The notes under the pieces were generated by a model. It made no database searches. It was not told the origin of the DNA and was given only the letters and a program-made list of their open reading frames with translations. A stretch of 64,000 bases of DNA from Neobacillus sp. WH10 (GTDB lineage Bacteria; Bacillota; Bacilli; Bacillales; Cytobacillaceae), in the NCBI RefSeq assembly GCF_030123405.1, contig NZ_CP126110.1:3720001-3784000 (forward strand), in the 5' to 3' direction. The position numbers and the translations under genes are program-made. Below are positions 8,844 through 17,852 of the stretch, in pieces (within the stretch, counting starts at the first letter, position 1; each line of letters starts with the position of its first letter).

Positions 8844-8861
8844 TATATTTTAATGTTCTTT

Positions 8862-9653
8862 TCAAGAGGCCTTATGTTCAAGTCGTAATTTATCTGCAAC
8901 CATCGCGATAAATTCGGAATTTGTTGGCTTTGCTTTTGACATACTAACGGTATAACCAAAAAGGCTGGAAATAGAATCGATATTTCCGCGACTCCATGCC
9001 ACTTCGATGGCATGACGAATAGCCCGTTCTACACGGCTTGCTGTCGTATTGTATTTTTTAGCAATATCCGGGTATAACACTTTTGTGATTGAACCTAAAA
9101 GCTCGATGTCGTTGTAAACCATAGAAATAGCTTCACGTAAATATAAATAGCCTTTAATATGCGCCGGAACTCCAATTTCATGAATGATGCTTGTAATACT
9201 TGCATCTAAATTTTTCGGTTTTTGTTCTGATTGAGACCGGTAACTTGTTGTAGGAGCCTTCCGAGAAAATGTATTAGTATTCCCGCTAACTTGCCTTATA
9301 TGGCTTCCAAGATTCTCCATATCAAATGGTTTTAGGATAAAATAAGAGGCACCAAGTTCAACGGCTTTTTTTGTTACATCTTCTTGGCCAAAAGCTGTTA
9401 GCATAATGACATTTGGAAGTGTGCCTTTTTTTATCTCGCGTAAGCGCTCAAGCACAGCCAAACCGTCCAGATGTGGCATGATAATATCTAATACAAGTAC
9501 ATCAGGGTCGGTTGTTGCTAACATATCCAAGCATTCCTGACCATTATGAGCAATTCCTACAACTTCCATATCATCCTGGGACGAAATATAGTCCTCTAAT
9601 AATCCAACTAGTTCCCTATTATCATCCACCACACAAACCCTTATCTTCTTCAA
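8862..9653 (-). CDS. spo0A: Sporulation master response regulator Spo0A
   Basis: 263 aa. Receiver domain 1-~120 with acidic pocket D10/D11 and phospho-acceptor D56 (VLVLDIIMPHLDG), and conserved K in FILKPFD. A linker follows, then the effector domain with recognition-helix region IRHAIEVAWSRGN and the invariant SLFGYTVSMSKAKPTNSEFIAM. It is the phosphorelay end point that commits the cell to sporulation. Start is TTG at 9653 behind GAGGAGGAACTGGAA. Upstream DNA carries 0A boxes and a sigma-H-type promoter. Confidence 0.98.
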   Translation of the reverse strand: MKKIRVCVVDDNRELVGLLEDYISSQDDMEVVGIAHNGQECLDMLATTDPDVLVLDIIMPHLDGLAVLERLREIKKGTLPNVIMLTAFGQEDVTKKAVELGASYFILKPFDMENLGSHIRQVSGNTNTFSRKAPTTSYRSQSEQKPKNLDASITSIIHEIGVPAHIKGYLYLREAISMVYNDIELLGSITKVLYPDIAKKYNTTASRVERAIRHAIEVAWSRGNIDSISSLFGYTVSMSKAKPTNSEFIAMVADKLRLEHKAS

Positions 9654-9740
9654 TTCCAGTTCCTCCTCATTCAGATCAGATCTCTATTTTCATTTACGCT
9701 CTAATCATTTGTTATCTCTTAATTCTATTCTAAATTAGAA

Positions 9741-9765
9741 ATTCGACAATGCAACAAAAATTCCT
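9741..9765 (-). promoter_or_regulatory. Sigma-H type promoter (Ps-like) of spo0A with overlapping 0A box
   Basis: Minus-strand AGGAATTT (9765-9758) and GAAT (9744-9741), about 13 bp apart, fit the sigma-H consensus. A perfect 0A box TGTCGAA (minus strand, 9748-9742) overlaps the -10 element, so Spo0A~P could act directly there. Predicted start lies about 80 nt before the TTG. Confidence 0.65.
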
Positions 9766-9871
9766 CTCATTTTTTTAATATTTCTTAAAATAGTGATAAA
9801 ATCTTATCTTTTCTTTGTTTTCCTTCCCTTTTCGACTAAATTCGCACTATTTCCAAAATATAACTGAATTT

Positions 9872-9878
9872 TGTCGAA
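9872..9878 (+). promoter_or_regulatory. Spo0A box upstream of spo0A
   Basis: Perfect TGTCGAA on the plus strand, about 110 bp upstream of the sigma-H -35. A 6/7 match (TTCGACT) is at 9831-9837. The 9654-9999 gap otherwise holds only AT-rich sequence and the spoIVB terminator. Confidence 0.55.
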
Positions 9879-9884
9879 TTATTT

Positions 9885-9931
9885 TTTTAAAAAATAAAAG
9901 CAAAATAGGGGAAATATACCTATTTTGCTTA
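9885..9931 (-). terminator. Terminator after spoIVB
   Basis: AAGCAAAATAGG/CCTATTTTGCTT stem on the minus strand followed by TTTATTTTTTTAA, about 70 bp after the spoIVB stop. Confidence 0.7.
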
Positions 9932-9999
9932 AAAGGTTTATTAGGTCAGCACCCATCAGCTAGTGCAATTCACTAAAACGGTGCTGCCGCTTTTCAATT

Positions 10000-11289
10000 T
10001 TAACTCGCTTTATTTTTTGGTGTTTCGTATATATTAATTCCAGCTTCATTTAGCATCCACTCGATATGCACCCCATATCCTGAGGTAGGATCATTGACAA
10101 AAACATGTGTAACGGCTCCAATCAGCTTTCCATCTTGAATGATCGGACTTCCACTCATGCCTTGAACAATTCCACCTGTCTTTTCGAGGAGCTTAGGATC
10201 TGTTACTTTTATAACCATACCCTTTGTAGCTGGAAATTTTTGCGGAATTGTGCTAACAATTTCGATATTAAATTCTTCAACTTGGTCATTATTTACCACT
10301 GTTAAAATTTTCGCTGGTCCTTCTTTTACTTGATGGGATAAAGCTATTGGCAGTGGTTTATCCAGGACACCATTTTTTAACTCTTTATTTAATTCACCAA
10401 AAATACCGAACGGACTGTTTTTTTGAATATTACCAACAACTTCACGATCTGAAGAAAAATGGGCAAGCTTTTCACCAGGATCTCCATGACTTCCCTTTTC
10501 TATGGATGTTACCGTAGAACGAACTATCTGGCCATCTTCAACCACAATTGGCTGTTTTGTATCCATGTCTGAAATTACATGTCCAAGGGCACCATATTTT
10601 TTAGATTGTGGATGTACAAAGGTCATTGTCCCAATTCCAGCAGCTGAATCTCTTATATATAAACCCAGTTTATAGGTGTTTTCCCCTTTATCTTTTAATG
10701 GAGTAAGTTTAGTGGTGAATTTGCCGCTTTCTCGATTTATTACCATATCGAGGGCTTTACCATCTTGTCCTGCTGTTTGCACAAATGGTGCAACATCAGT
10801 CATTTTTTCAATTTTGTTTCCATTAATTTCTGTGATAATATCTCCAATTTTTATTCCTGCAAGTTCACCGGGGGACTTTTTCCCATTAACGGTATTAATT
10901 AAATGGTGGCCAACAACCAAAACGCCTACAGTATTTAACTTAACACCGATTGATTGACCGCCAGGTATAACTCTAAAATCATTTAAGACATGTACATCGA
11001 CCTTTTTAATAGGGATACCTGCATATTCTAAAAGCACTTCATTTTTGCCTTTTTCAGTTGCTATCACTGATACCGAATGTTTATCCTGATCAAGTGTGAT
11101 ATTCGATTTTTGAGAATTGAATTTGGCTGATACCGGGGCAGCCTTTTGGAATGTGTAATTCTGTCCTTCAAAAACTGTAATGTTTTTTGGTATTGCTAGG
11201 TATCGCTGTAAAGGCTGAAAAAAAATTAGGCTAATTAATGAAACAAGGAGAATTCCACCAATAATCTTTCTAATTATTTCTAACTTCAA
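10000..11289 (-). CDS. spoIVB: SpoIVB serine peptidase, sigma-K checkpoint signalling protease
   Basis: About 429 aa. It is made in the forespore and secreted into the intermembrane space, where it cleaves SpoIVFA to trigger pro-sigma-K processing. An N-terminal membrane anchor (IIGGILLVSLISLIFF) is followed by a PDZ domain (about 110-200, GIKIGDIITEINGNKI) and a peptidase S55 domain with catalytic Ser in GMSGSPII near residue 379 and His in GALGHVISD. The GTG at 11298 sits too close to AGGAG, so TTG at 11289 (10 nt away) is preferred. Same place as in B. subtilis, between recN and spo0A. Confidence 0.95.
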   Translation of the reverse strand: MKLEIIRKIIGGILLVSLISLIFFQPLQRYLAIPKNITVFEGQNYTFQKAAPVSAKFNSQKSNITLDQDKHSVSVIATEKGKNEVLLEYAGIPIKKVDVHVLNDFRVIPGGQSIGVKLNTVGVLVVGHHLINTVNGKKSPGELAGIKIGDIITEINGNKIEKMTDVAPFVQTAGQDGKALDMVINRESGKFTTKLTPLKDKGENTYKLGLYIRDSAAGIGTMTFVHPQSKKYGALGHVISDMDTKQPIVVEDGQIVRSTVTSIEKGSHGDPGEKLAHFSSDREVVGNIQKNSPFGIFGELNKELKNGVLDKPLPIALSHQVKEGPAKILTVVNNDQVEEFNIEIVSTIPQKFPATKGMVIKVTDPKLLEKTGGIVQGMSGSPIIQDGKLIGAVTHVFVNDPTSGYGVHIEWMLNEAGINIYETPKNKAS

Positions 11290-11383
11290 ACTTTTCACTC
11301 TCCTCGCTTCTTTTCACTACATTTAAATGGCTACATCTATAATTTTGCCTCCTTGACAATCATTTATAACTGGTATAAACATA

Positions 11384-11411
11384 AAAAAGCTACCCTTATT
11401 GGATAGCTTTT
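11384..11411. terminator. Terminator between recN and spoIVB
   Basis: AAAAGCTA/TAGCTTTT stem with flanking A and T runs, about 75 bp after the recN stop. Confidence 0.6.
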
Positions 11412-11418
11412 CAAATTT

Positions 11419-11508
11419 TCCCGCTTTTACGTGTGCATGACTCCTACATAAGACTTTCAAGGCACTAAAAAGAAATTTTTAGGGTCAACTACCCGTAAAA
11501 GTCCGATT
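11419..11508 (+). repeat. Degenerate copy of a dispersed repeat over the recN 3' end
   Basis: The left part TCCCGCTTTTACG and right part TCAACTACCCGTAAAAGTCC match the element at 41713-41785 (TCCCGCTTTAACG and TCAACTGCCCGTAAAGGCCC), while the middle differs. The right part forms the last codons and TGA stop of recN. Confidence 0.6.
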
Positions 11509-13188
11509 TTTATTTTCTTCAGCTAAATAAAGTAATTCCTCTGCATGTTTTTTCGTTAAATCAGTGATTTCTGCACCAGAAATCATCCGGCCAATTTCTT
11601 TAATTTTTTCTTCAATACCTAAAGGAGTGACAGATGTTTTCGTTCTTCCCCCTTTAATAATCTTGGCAATAAATAAATGTGTATCGGCCATTGCTGCCAC
11701 TTGTGGTAAATGGGATATACACATAACCTGTGAACCTGACGCAACTTTATAGATTTTTTCTGCAATTGATTGGGCAACCCTCCCACTAACACCAGTATCC
11801 ACTTCGTCGAAAATAATGGAAGTAACTCCTTGATGCTTGGAAAAAATACTCTTTAGGGCCAGCATGATTCGTGATAATTCTCCTCCAGATGCAACTTTTG
11901 ATAATGGCTTCAATGGTTCTCCTGGATTCGTTGAAATATAAAATTCGACATGGTCGACTCCATTTTTTGAAAAATGCTGAAGATCGGATTCAAAACGAAT
12001 ATCAAAAACCGTTTTTGCCATATACAATTCTTTTAGTTCTTTATGGATTAATTTTGTTAGCTTTTCAGCCCATTTATGACGAAGTTCGGTTAATTGCTTA
12101 GCTTCAAGAACTAAGTCTTTTCGAATGGAACTTAGTTCTTTTTCCAATTCTCCAATATGCGTTTCTTTATTTTGAAGTGTTTCAATTTCTTCTTCAATTT
12201 TTATCGCATATTCAACTATTTCATCAATTGTTTTGCCATATTTGCGTTTTAATTGGTTAATTTCATTTAATCGGTCATCAATTTCATTTAACCGCCCAGG
12301 ATCGTACTCTAATACATCTAATTCATTTCTTAAAGAGCGCGCTGCATCCTCCAATTGATAAAAGCTGTTTGATATGGATTCAAATATTTCTTTATATGCC
12401 GAATCCAGTGTGGCAGCATCTTCAAGGTAACCCATGACCATACCAATCCAATCAAGCCCCTTCTGTTCACCATGTAAGGCTGTATAGCCTGATTGGATCG
12501 CTTCAAATACACGTTCGAAATTACCCAGTTTTCTTTTTTCCTCGGAAAGTTCTTCATCTTCACGGGGTTTTAAATCGGCCTTTTGAATCTCATCTAATTG
12601 AAATTGAATTAAATCTAGACGATGTGCTGTTTGCTGATCATTTTCGCTCAAATGTTTAAGCTTATGTAATGTATGCTCATATCGTCGAAATACCTGTATG
12701 TATTCGTCGAGAGAATCTTTTATTTCTTCAGATCCGAATTGATCAAGCAATGGTAAATGTCTTGTCTCATCCATCAATTCCTGATGCTCATGCTGTCCAT
12801 GGATATCAACAAGGGTGCCGCCAATTTCTCGAAGCGTTGATATTGTAACCAATTTTCCGTTTATACGACAAACACTTTTTCCTGTTCTGGAAATATCTCG
12901 ACGTAAAACTACCATTCCTTCTTCAATGTCAATCCCAAATTCGAGTGCTTTAATCATAACTGGATGGTTTGGGTCATCTAGTTGGAATAAACCTTCTATT
13001 TCTGCCTTTTCTTCTCCGTGACGGACGAATTCTGCTGATCCCCTTCCGCCTACTAGTAAATGAATCGCATCAATTATAATGGACTTTCCGGCACCTGTTT
13101 CACCGGTTAAAACGGTCAATCCTTTTTCAAAAGAGATGGATAGGGCTTCGATAATGGCGAAATTTTTTATTGATAATTCTGCTAACAA
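11485..13188 (-). CDS. recN: DNA repair ATPase RecN
   Basis: SMC-like ATPase of double-strand-break repair, about 567 aa. Walker A is TGETGAGKS near residue 30, a long coiled-coil middle follows (about 150-380), then the ABC signature ASGGELSRIMLAL and Walker B SIIFDEVDTGVSG. TTG at 13188, after GGGGGAGAG, gives the usual LAELSIKNFAIIEAL beginning. The reading frame stays open to a TTG at 13218 inside ahrC but without a ribosome binding site. The C-terminal tail NRTFTGS is encoded by part of a dispersed repeat. Confidence 0.95.
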   Translation of the reverse strand: MLAELSIKNFAIIEALSISFEKGLTVLTGETGAGKSIIIDAIHLLVGGRGSAEFVRHGEEKAEIEGLFQLDDPNHPVMIKALEFGIDIEEGMVVLRRDISRTGKSVCRINGKLVTISTLREIGGTLVDIHGQHEHQELMDETRHLPLLDQFGSEEIKDSLDEYIQVFRRYEHTLHKLKHLSENDQQTAHRLDLIQFQLDEIQKADLKPREDEELSEEKRKLGNFERVFEAIQSGYTALHGEQKGLDWIGMVMGYLEDAATLDSAYKEIFESISNSFYQLEDAARSLRNELDVLEYDPGRLNEIDDRLNEINQLKRKYGKTIDEIVEYAIKIEEEIETLQNKETHIGELEKELSSIRKDLVLEAKQLTELRHKWAEKLTKLIHKELKELYMAKTVFDIRFESDLQHFSKNGVDHVEFYISTNPGEPLKPLSKVASGGELSRIMLALKSIFSKHQGVTSIIFDEVDTGVSGRVAQSIAEKIYKVASGSQVMCISHLPQVAAMADTHLFIAKIIKGGRTKTSVTPLGIEEKIKEIGRMISGAEITDLTKKHAEELLYLAEENKNRTFTGS

Positions 13189-13204
13189 GAAACTCTCCCC
13201 CAAA

Positions 13205-13654
13205 TTAAAGCATGTCAAGGAATCGATTTGAAATGACTTCTGTATCTTCCGGTGTTCGGCAAATAATTAACATCGTATCATCACCACAGATCGTTCCTAA
13301 TATTTCTTCCCAATCAAGGTTGTCGATTAATGCACCAATTGCCATTGCATTACCAGGCAGGCATTTCATAACGAGCAAATGACCAGCTGAATCAATTCTA
13401 ACAAACGCATCGATTAATGATCTTTTTAATTTTTGTAATGGATTAAATCTTTGGTCTGCAGGCAAGCTGTACTTATAACGGCCATCAATTAATGGAACTT
13501 TAACAAGATGCAGTTCTTTAATATCTCGTGACACTGTGGCCTGCGTTATATTATAGCCTGCATTTTTAAGCTCATCCACTAACTCATCCTGTGTTTCAAT
13601 ATCATTGCTGGCAATAATTTCTCTAATTTTTATATGGCGTTGACCTTTATTCAT
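13205..13654 (-). CDS. ahrC: Arginine repressor/activator AhrC (ArgR)
   Basis: 149 aa arginine-responsive regulator. The N-terminal winged helix has the recognition region ITQATVSRDIKELHL; the C-terminal hexamerisation and arginine-binding domain carries the conserved GTICGDDTMLIICRT. ATG at 13654 follows ATGAGGTG. It lies 16 bp before recN, the usual Bacillus order yqxC-ahrC-recN. Confidence 0.95.
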   Translation of the reverse strand: MNKGQRHIKIREIIASNDIETQDELVDELKNAGYNITQATVSRDIKELHLVKVPLIDGRYKYSLPADQRFNPLQKLKRSLIDAFVRIDSAGHLLVMKCLPGNAMAIGALIDNLDWEEILGTICGDDTMLIICRTPEDTEVISNRFLDML

Positions 13655-13778
13655 TTTTTCACCTCATAGTCATAAAAACATTAGAGTATTTTGTACTATA
13701 ATGTTGTATCTATCCATATGTTAGCCGATATTTCCAAACTTGTACATTTATTCTTAATAAAAATACATGTACATGCAA

Positions 13779-13806
13779 TAAAAGGATAGGCATTGCCCAT
13801 CCTTTT
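13779..13806 (-). terminator. Terminator after yqxC
   Basis: AAAAGGAT...ATCCTTTT stem with inner GG/CC pairing. On the minus strand it is followed by TATTGCATG, and on the plus strand by TTTAG. It abuts the yqxC stop, suggesting ahrC-recN also has its own promoter. Confidence 0.55.
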
Positions 13807-14636
13807 TAGTTTTGTTTCGTATGAAATTCTTTATGTGATTCATTTACAACTTCAGATGGACTGACTGGTAATTGAAAAACCCCTGCTTCTCGGTCACCTT
13901 CCCATTTAAGATGAAGTAAGAACTCAATATTTCCATCACCGCCGGTAATAGGTGAATAAGACAAATTTGTTATAGTGAATCCTTGCTCAATAGAAAAATT
14001 AATTATTTTTTCTATTACTTGTAAATGCACTTTTTCATCCCGAACAATCCCTTTTTTACCAACCTGTTCACGTCCTGCCTCGAATTGCGGCTTTATAAGG
14101 GCAATAATATCACTTCCAGGTATTAGAATTGTTTTTAACACAGGCAATATTAAGGTTAAGGAGATAAATGAAACATCAATCGTAGCAAAGTTCGGCATTT
14201 CACCGCCTAAGTCTGCAGGTGTTACGTAGCGGAAATTTGTTCTTTCCATCACCACAACGCGTTCATCTTGTCTTAGCTTCCAAGCAAGCTGATTGTATCC
14301 TACATCTAAGGCATATGACATTTTCGCTCCATTTTGCAGTGCACAATCGGTAAACCCCCCAGTTGAAGCACCAATGTCTAATAAAACTTTTTCTACGATA
14401 TTTACTTCAAAAACCTTTAGTGCCTTTTCAAGCTTTAATCCTCCACGGCTGACATAAGGGAGCATATTCCCCTTTATATTTAGCGGAATATCAACTTTTA
14501 CCTTTTCACCAGGTTTATCTAACCGCTCTTCATTTGAATATACTAGCCCTGCCATAATAGCTCTTTTTGCCTTTTCCCTCGTCTCAATTAAACCTCTTTC
14601 CACGAGTAACACGTCTAATCTTTCTTTATTTTTCAT
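13806..14636 (-). CDS. yqxC: TlyA-family rRNA methyltransferase / S4-domain protein
   Basis: 276 aa. An N-terminal S4 RNA-binding domain (RLDVLLVERGLIETREKAKRAI, about 5-65) is fused to an FtsJ-like Rossmann methyltransferase (about 70-250) with SAM motif LDIGASTGGFTDCAL. The TlyA family 2'-O-methylates rRNA; the exact target here is not visible. ATG at 14636 lies 3 bp after the dxs stop, so the two are probably coupled. The gene follows dxs and precedes ahrC as in B. subtilis. Confidence 0.9.
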   Translation of the reverse strand: MKNKERLDVLLVERGLIETREKAKRAIMAGLVYSNEERLDKPGEKVKVDIPLNIKGNMLPYVSRGGLKLEKALKVFEVNIVEKVLLDIGASTGGFTDCALQNGAKMSYALDVGYNQLAWKLRQDERVVVMERTNFRYVTPADLGGEMPNFATIDVSFISLTLILPVLKTILIPGSDIIALIKPQFEAGREQVGKKGIVRDEKVHLQVIEKIINFSIEQGFTITNLSYSPITGGDGNIEFLLHLKWEGDREAGVFQLPVSPSEVVNESHKEFHTKQN

Positions 14637-14639
14637 TTT

Positions 14640-16535
14640 TTAAGCCCTTTGCTGTTTTTTCCTTGCCAGAATGGAAGTCCTTTTGATTACTTCTTCCGTC
14701 GTTAAGCCAATCTCTTGAAGAAGGGAGCCTACATCACCATGTTCAATAAATTGGTCTGGGATTCCAATTCGGTCTATTTGTGTGTGATAAAATCCTTGGG
14801 TCTGAGCGTATTCAAGAACGGCACTACCAAATCCTCCTTGTAAAACGGCCTCCTCAATTGTGAGAAGCGGGATATTTTTTTCTAATAGGCTGGTCAACAT
14901 TTTTTCATCTAGCGGCTTTATAAACCGGGCATTTACAACCCTTACTGAAATACCTTGCTTTTCTAGAGCCAAGGCTGCTTCCATGGCCATCGGAATCGTT
15001 GTACCAAAAGTTAAAATAGCCGCATCATCACCGTCTTTTAAAACCTCCCATGTACCAATAGGAATGTTTCGAAATTTCTCATCCATAGGGACACCAATTC
15101 CATTGCCGCGCGGGAATCTCATCGCGATTGGGCCATCATTATATTCCATGGCAGTATATATCATATGCTGTCCTTCATTTTCGTCTTTTGGCATCATGAG
15201 GACGATATTGGGTACATGCCTTAAAAAGGCAATATCAAATACACCTTGGTGTGTTTCACCATCTGCACCAACTAAACCTGCACGGTCAATTCCAATAAAA
15301 ACATTTAAATTTTGCCGGCAAATATCATGGACAACCTGGTCATAGGCCCGTTGTAAAAATGTAGAGTAAATAGCTAAAAATGGCTTCATGTTTTGCGTTG
15401 CTAATCCTGCAGCTACTGTTGCAGCATGCTGTTCGGCGATCCCAACATCATACATTCGGTCAGGGAACTCACCGGCAAAACCTTCGAGCTTCGAACCAAC
15501 CGGCATGGCTGGAGTAATCGCCACAATTCGTTCGTCGCTGCGCGCCAGCTTTCGGACTGTTTCACTTACTAAACTACTCCATGCAGGCGGCTGCTTTTTA
15601 GCTGGTTTAACAAAATCACCAGTATCCATTTTATATGGACCTGTTCCGTGCCATGTACCTGTTTTATCGCTTTCTGCAGGTTGATACCCTTTTCCCTTCT
15701 TTGTAATTACATGAAGGAGAACAGGGCCTTTCGTCTTTTTTGCGTAACTTAAGTTCTCAAATAAATCGTCAAAGTTATGACCATCAATCGGGCCTAAATA
15801 GGTAAACCCTAGCTCTTCAAAAAACATGCCCGAAACCACTAAATACTTAAGGCTATCCTTAACCCGTTCTGCAGTTGCTGCCAATTTACCTCCTACAGCA
15901 GGTACTTTTTTCAATAATATTTCTAATTCATCTTTAACCCATTGATATTTTCCTGCAGTGCGTAATTGGCCTAAAATATTATGAAGGGCACCCACATTAG
16001 GAGCAATTGACATTTCATTATCGTTTAATATAACGATCATATCTTTCTTCTCATGACCAATATGATTTAAGGCTTCTAATGCCATTCCTCCTGTTAAAGC
16101 ACCATCCCCAATCACCGGTACGACAAAGGATTTTTCTTTTTTTAAATCCCTGGCAATTGCCATCCCCATTGCCGCTGAAAGTGATGTAGAACTGTGGCCT
16201 GTTTCCCAAACATCATGCTCGCTTTCAATCCGTTTTGGGAAACCACAAAGTCCTTTAAACTGTCTCAAGGAATCAAAATCACATGCCCTGCCAGTTAAAA
16301 TTTTATGAACATAGGATTGATGACCAACATCCCAAATAATTTTATCTTTTGGGCTGTCAAAACATTTATGTAAAGCAATGGTTAATTCTACTACACCGAG
16401 ATTTGGTCCAATATGACCTCCTGTGACAGATAGCTTTTCCACTAGGAATTGGCGAATATCCTGACTTAAAGCCTCCAACTCTTTATTCGACATCCTTTTT
16501 AAAAAGGATGGGTCCTTTATTGATAATAAATCCAT
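14640..16535 (-). CDS. dxs: 1-deoxy-D-xylulose-5-phosphate synthase
   Basis: First enzyme of the MEP isoprenoid pathway: pyruvate + glyceraldehyde 3-phosphate to DXP + CO2, with TPP. About 631 aa, transketolase fold. The TPP motif starts GDGALTGGMALEALNH (about 145-160), and the pyrimidine-domain DVGIAEQHAA and RAGLVGADGETHQG segments are present. Starting at ATG 16535 gives the MDLLSIKDPSFLK beginning seen in B. subtilis Dxs; an in-frame ATG seven codons upstream (16556) is possible but neither has a strong ribosome binding site. The terminator upstream implies its own promoter, separate from ispA. Confidence 0.95.
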   Translation of the reverse strand: MDLLSIKDPSFLKRMSNKELEALSQDIRQFLVEKLSVTGGHIGPNLGVVELTIALHKCFDSPKDKIIWDVGHQSYVHKILTGRACDFDSLRQFKGLCGFPKRIESEHDVWETGHSSTSLSAAMGMAIARDLKKEKSFVVPVIGDGALTGGMALEALNHIGHEKKDMIVILNDNEMSIAPNVGALHNILGQLRTAGKYQWVKDELEILLKKVPAVGGKLAATAERVKDSLKYLVVSGMFFEELGFTYLGPIDGHNFDDLFENLSYAKKTKGPVLLHVITKKGKGYQPAESDKTGTWHGTGPYKMDTGDFVKPAKKQPPAWSSLVSETVRKLARSDERIVAITPAMPVGSKLEGFAGEFPDRMYDVGIAEQHAATVAAGLATQNMKPFLAIYSTFLQRAYDQVVHDICRQNLNVFIGIDRAGLVGADGETHQGVFDIAFLRHVPNIVLMMPKDENEGQHMIYTAMEYNDGPIAMRFPRGNGIGVPMDEKFRNIPIGTWEVLKDGDDAAILTFGTTIPMAMEAALALEKQGISVRVVNARFIKPLDEKMLTSLLEKNIPLLTIEEAVLQGGFGSAVLEYAQTQGFYHTQIDRIGIPDQFIEHGDVGSLLQEIGLTTEEVIKRTSILARKKQQRA

Positions 16536-16617
16536 TTTTGGACCACTCACTTTCATACATTTTCTTTCTGAAACTTTTTTTAATATATTCTTACTATTGC
16601 TAGGATTTCACTATTTC

Positions 16618-16654
16618 TGAAAAAATAGCCGCTAACACAAAATGTGATAACGGC
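16618..16654 (-). terminator. Terminator between ispA and dxs
   Basis: GCCGTTATCACA/TGTGTTAGCGGC stem on the minus strand followed by TATTTTTTC. It lies 68 bp after the ispA stop. Confidence 0.65.
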
Positions 16655-16721
16655 ATTAACAACGTTCTCTACATTGAAAAAGATTATAACACACTAAATT
16701 GATTGCCTCAAACACCCATTA

Positions 16722-17615
16722 TTAGTGATCTCTTGTAGCAACTAAATCCGCTATTTCTCTTAACAAATTTGTATTTAAGCCTGTCTTTTTCAGATATTCC
16801 TTTGACATGTTTATTTGATTACGTAAAGCATCTTTTGCACCTTCCAAAGTTAACAATTGGGGATAAGTACTCTTATGGTTTGCGGTATCACTTCCAACAG
16901 GCTTCCCAATAATTTGCTGATTGCCGACCAAATCTAGAATATCATCTTGTATTTGAAATGCAAGACCAAGGTGATGGGAAAAAAGTGAGAGATGATCAAA
17001 TTGGCTTTGACTTGACCTCGCCATAATAGCCCCAGCTACCACGCTAAACCTGAGCAGCTTACCCGTTTTATGGATATGTATATACTCAAGCTCCTCAAGA
17101 GAGAGTTTCTTACCTTCTCCTTCCATATCCGCAACTTGACCGCCTACCATTCCTTCTGTCCCCGCCGCTTTTGCCATTTCGATCACTAGCTTTAGCTTTG
17201 TATCGGCCGAAGCAAATTCATTTGCAAGCTTACTAATCACTTCGAAACTATAGGTTAATAAGGCATCACCAGCTAAAATAGCAATGGCATCACCAAATAC
17301 CTTATGATTGGTCGGTTTTCCTCTCCTTAAATCGTCATTGTCCATACTCGGCAAGTCATCATGGATTAAGGAGTAGGTATGAATCATTTCAATCGCAGCC
17401 GCAACTGGCACTCCTTTTTTTGGGTCTATTCCAAACGCGTCCAATGTTGCAAATAGCAATAGGGGACGGATTCTTTTGCCGCCTGCTTCAAGAGAATAAA
17501 TCATGGATTCCTTGATAACAGAAGGAGCATCAAGCTTTTCAACCAGTGCACGAAGTTCCCAATCAAGCAGTTGCTTATATTCTTGTTGAAATGCGTCTAG
17601 TAACCCGGTTTTCAA
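16722..17615 (-). CDS. ispA: Farnesyl diphosphate synthase (polyprenyl synthetase)
   Basis: 297 aa. Condenses IPP with DMAPP/GPP to farnesyl diphosphate. First Asp-rich motif DDLPSMDNDD with following LRRGKPTNH (about 83-100) and second motif DDILD near 225 are present, with GGKRIRP upstream. TTG start at 17615 behind CGAGGAGGAATAAGAC. It lies 3 bp after xseB in the xseA-xseB-ispA unit. Confidence 0.95.
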   Translation of the reverse strand: MKTGLLDAFQQEYKQLLDWELRALVEKLDAPSVIKESMIYSLEAGGKRIRPLLLFATLDAFGIDPKKGVPVAAAIEMIHTYSLIHDDLPSMDNDDLRRGKPTNHKVFGDAIAILAGDALLTYSFEVISKLANEFASADTKLKLVIEMAKAAGTEGMVGGQVADMEGEGKKLSLEELEYIHIHKTGKLLRFSVVAGAIMARSSQSQFDHLSLFSHHLGLAFQIQDDILDLVGNQQIIGKPVGSDTANHKSTYPQLLTLEGAKDALRNQINMSKEYLKKTGLNTNLLREIADLVATRDH

Positions 17616-17618
17616 GTC

Positions 17619-17852
17619 TTATTCCTCCTCGTCAATAGAAAAACTTTCCGTACGTCCATCCTCCGTTATGATTTGCGTAAGTTGTTCTTCCACACTTTTC
17701 AATTTATCATGACATAGTTTTGAAAGTTCCATACCGTCTTTATAGAAAAGAATCGCCTCTTCTAATGGAACGTCGCCTTCTTCAAGCTTATCCACAATTT
17801 GTTCCAGTTTCTTCATTGCCTCTTCAAAGGTTAATTTTCTTTCATTGGTCAC
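17619..17852 (-). CDS. xseB: Exodeoxyribonuclease VII small subunit
   Basis: 77 aa helical protein (TFEEAMKKLEQIVDKLEEGDVPLEEAILFYKDG), the XseB signature. It partners XseA in ExoVII. GTG start at 17852 overlaps the xseA stop by 11 nt and uses AAAGGAGAGAG as ribosome binding site, indicating translational coupling. Confidence 0.93.
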   Translation of the reverse strand: MTNERKLTFEEAMKKLEQIVDKLEEGDVPLEEAILFYKDGMELSKLCHDKLKSVEEQLTQIITEDGRTESFSIDEEE

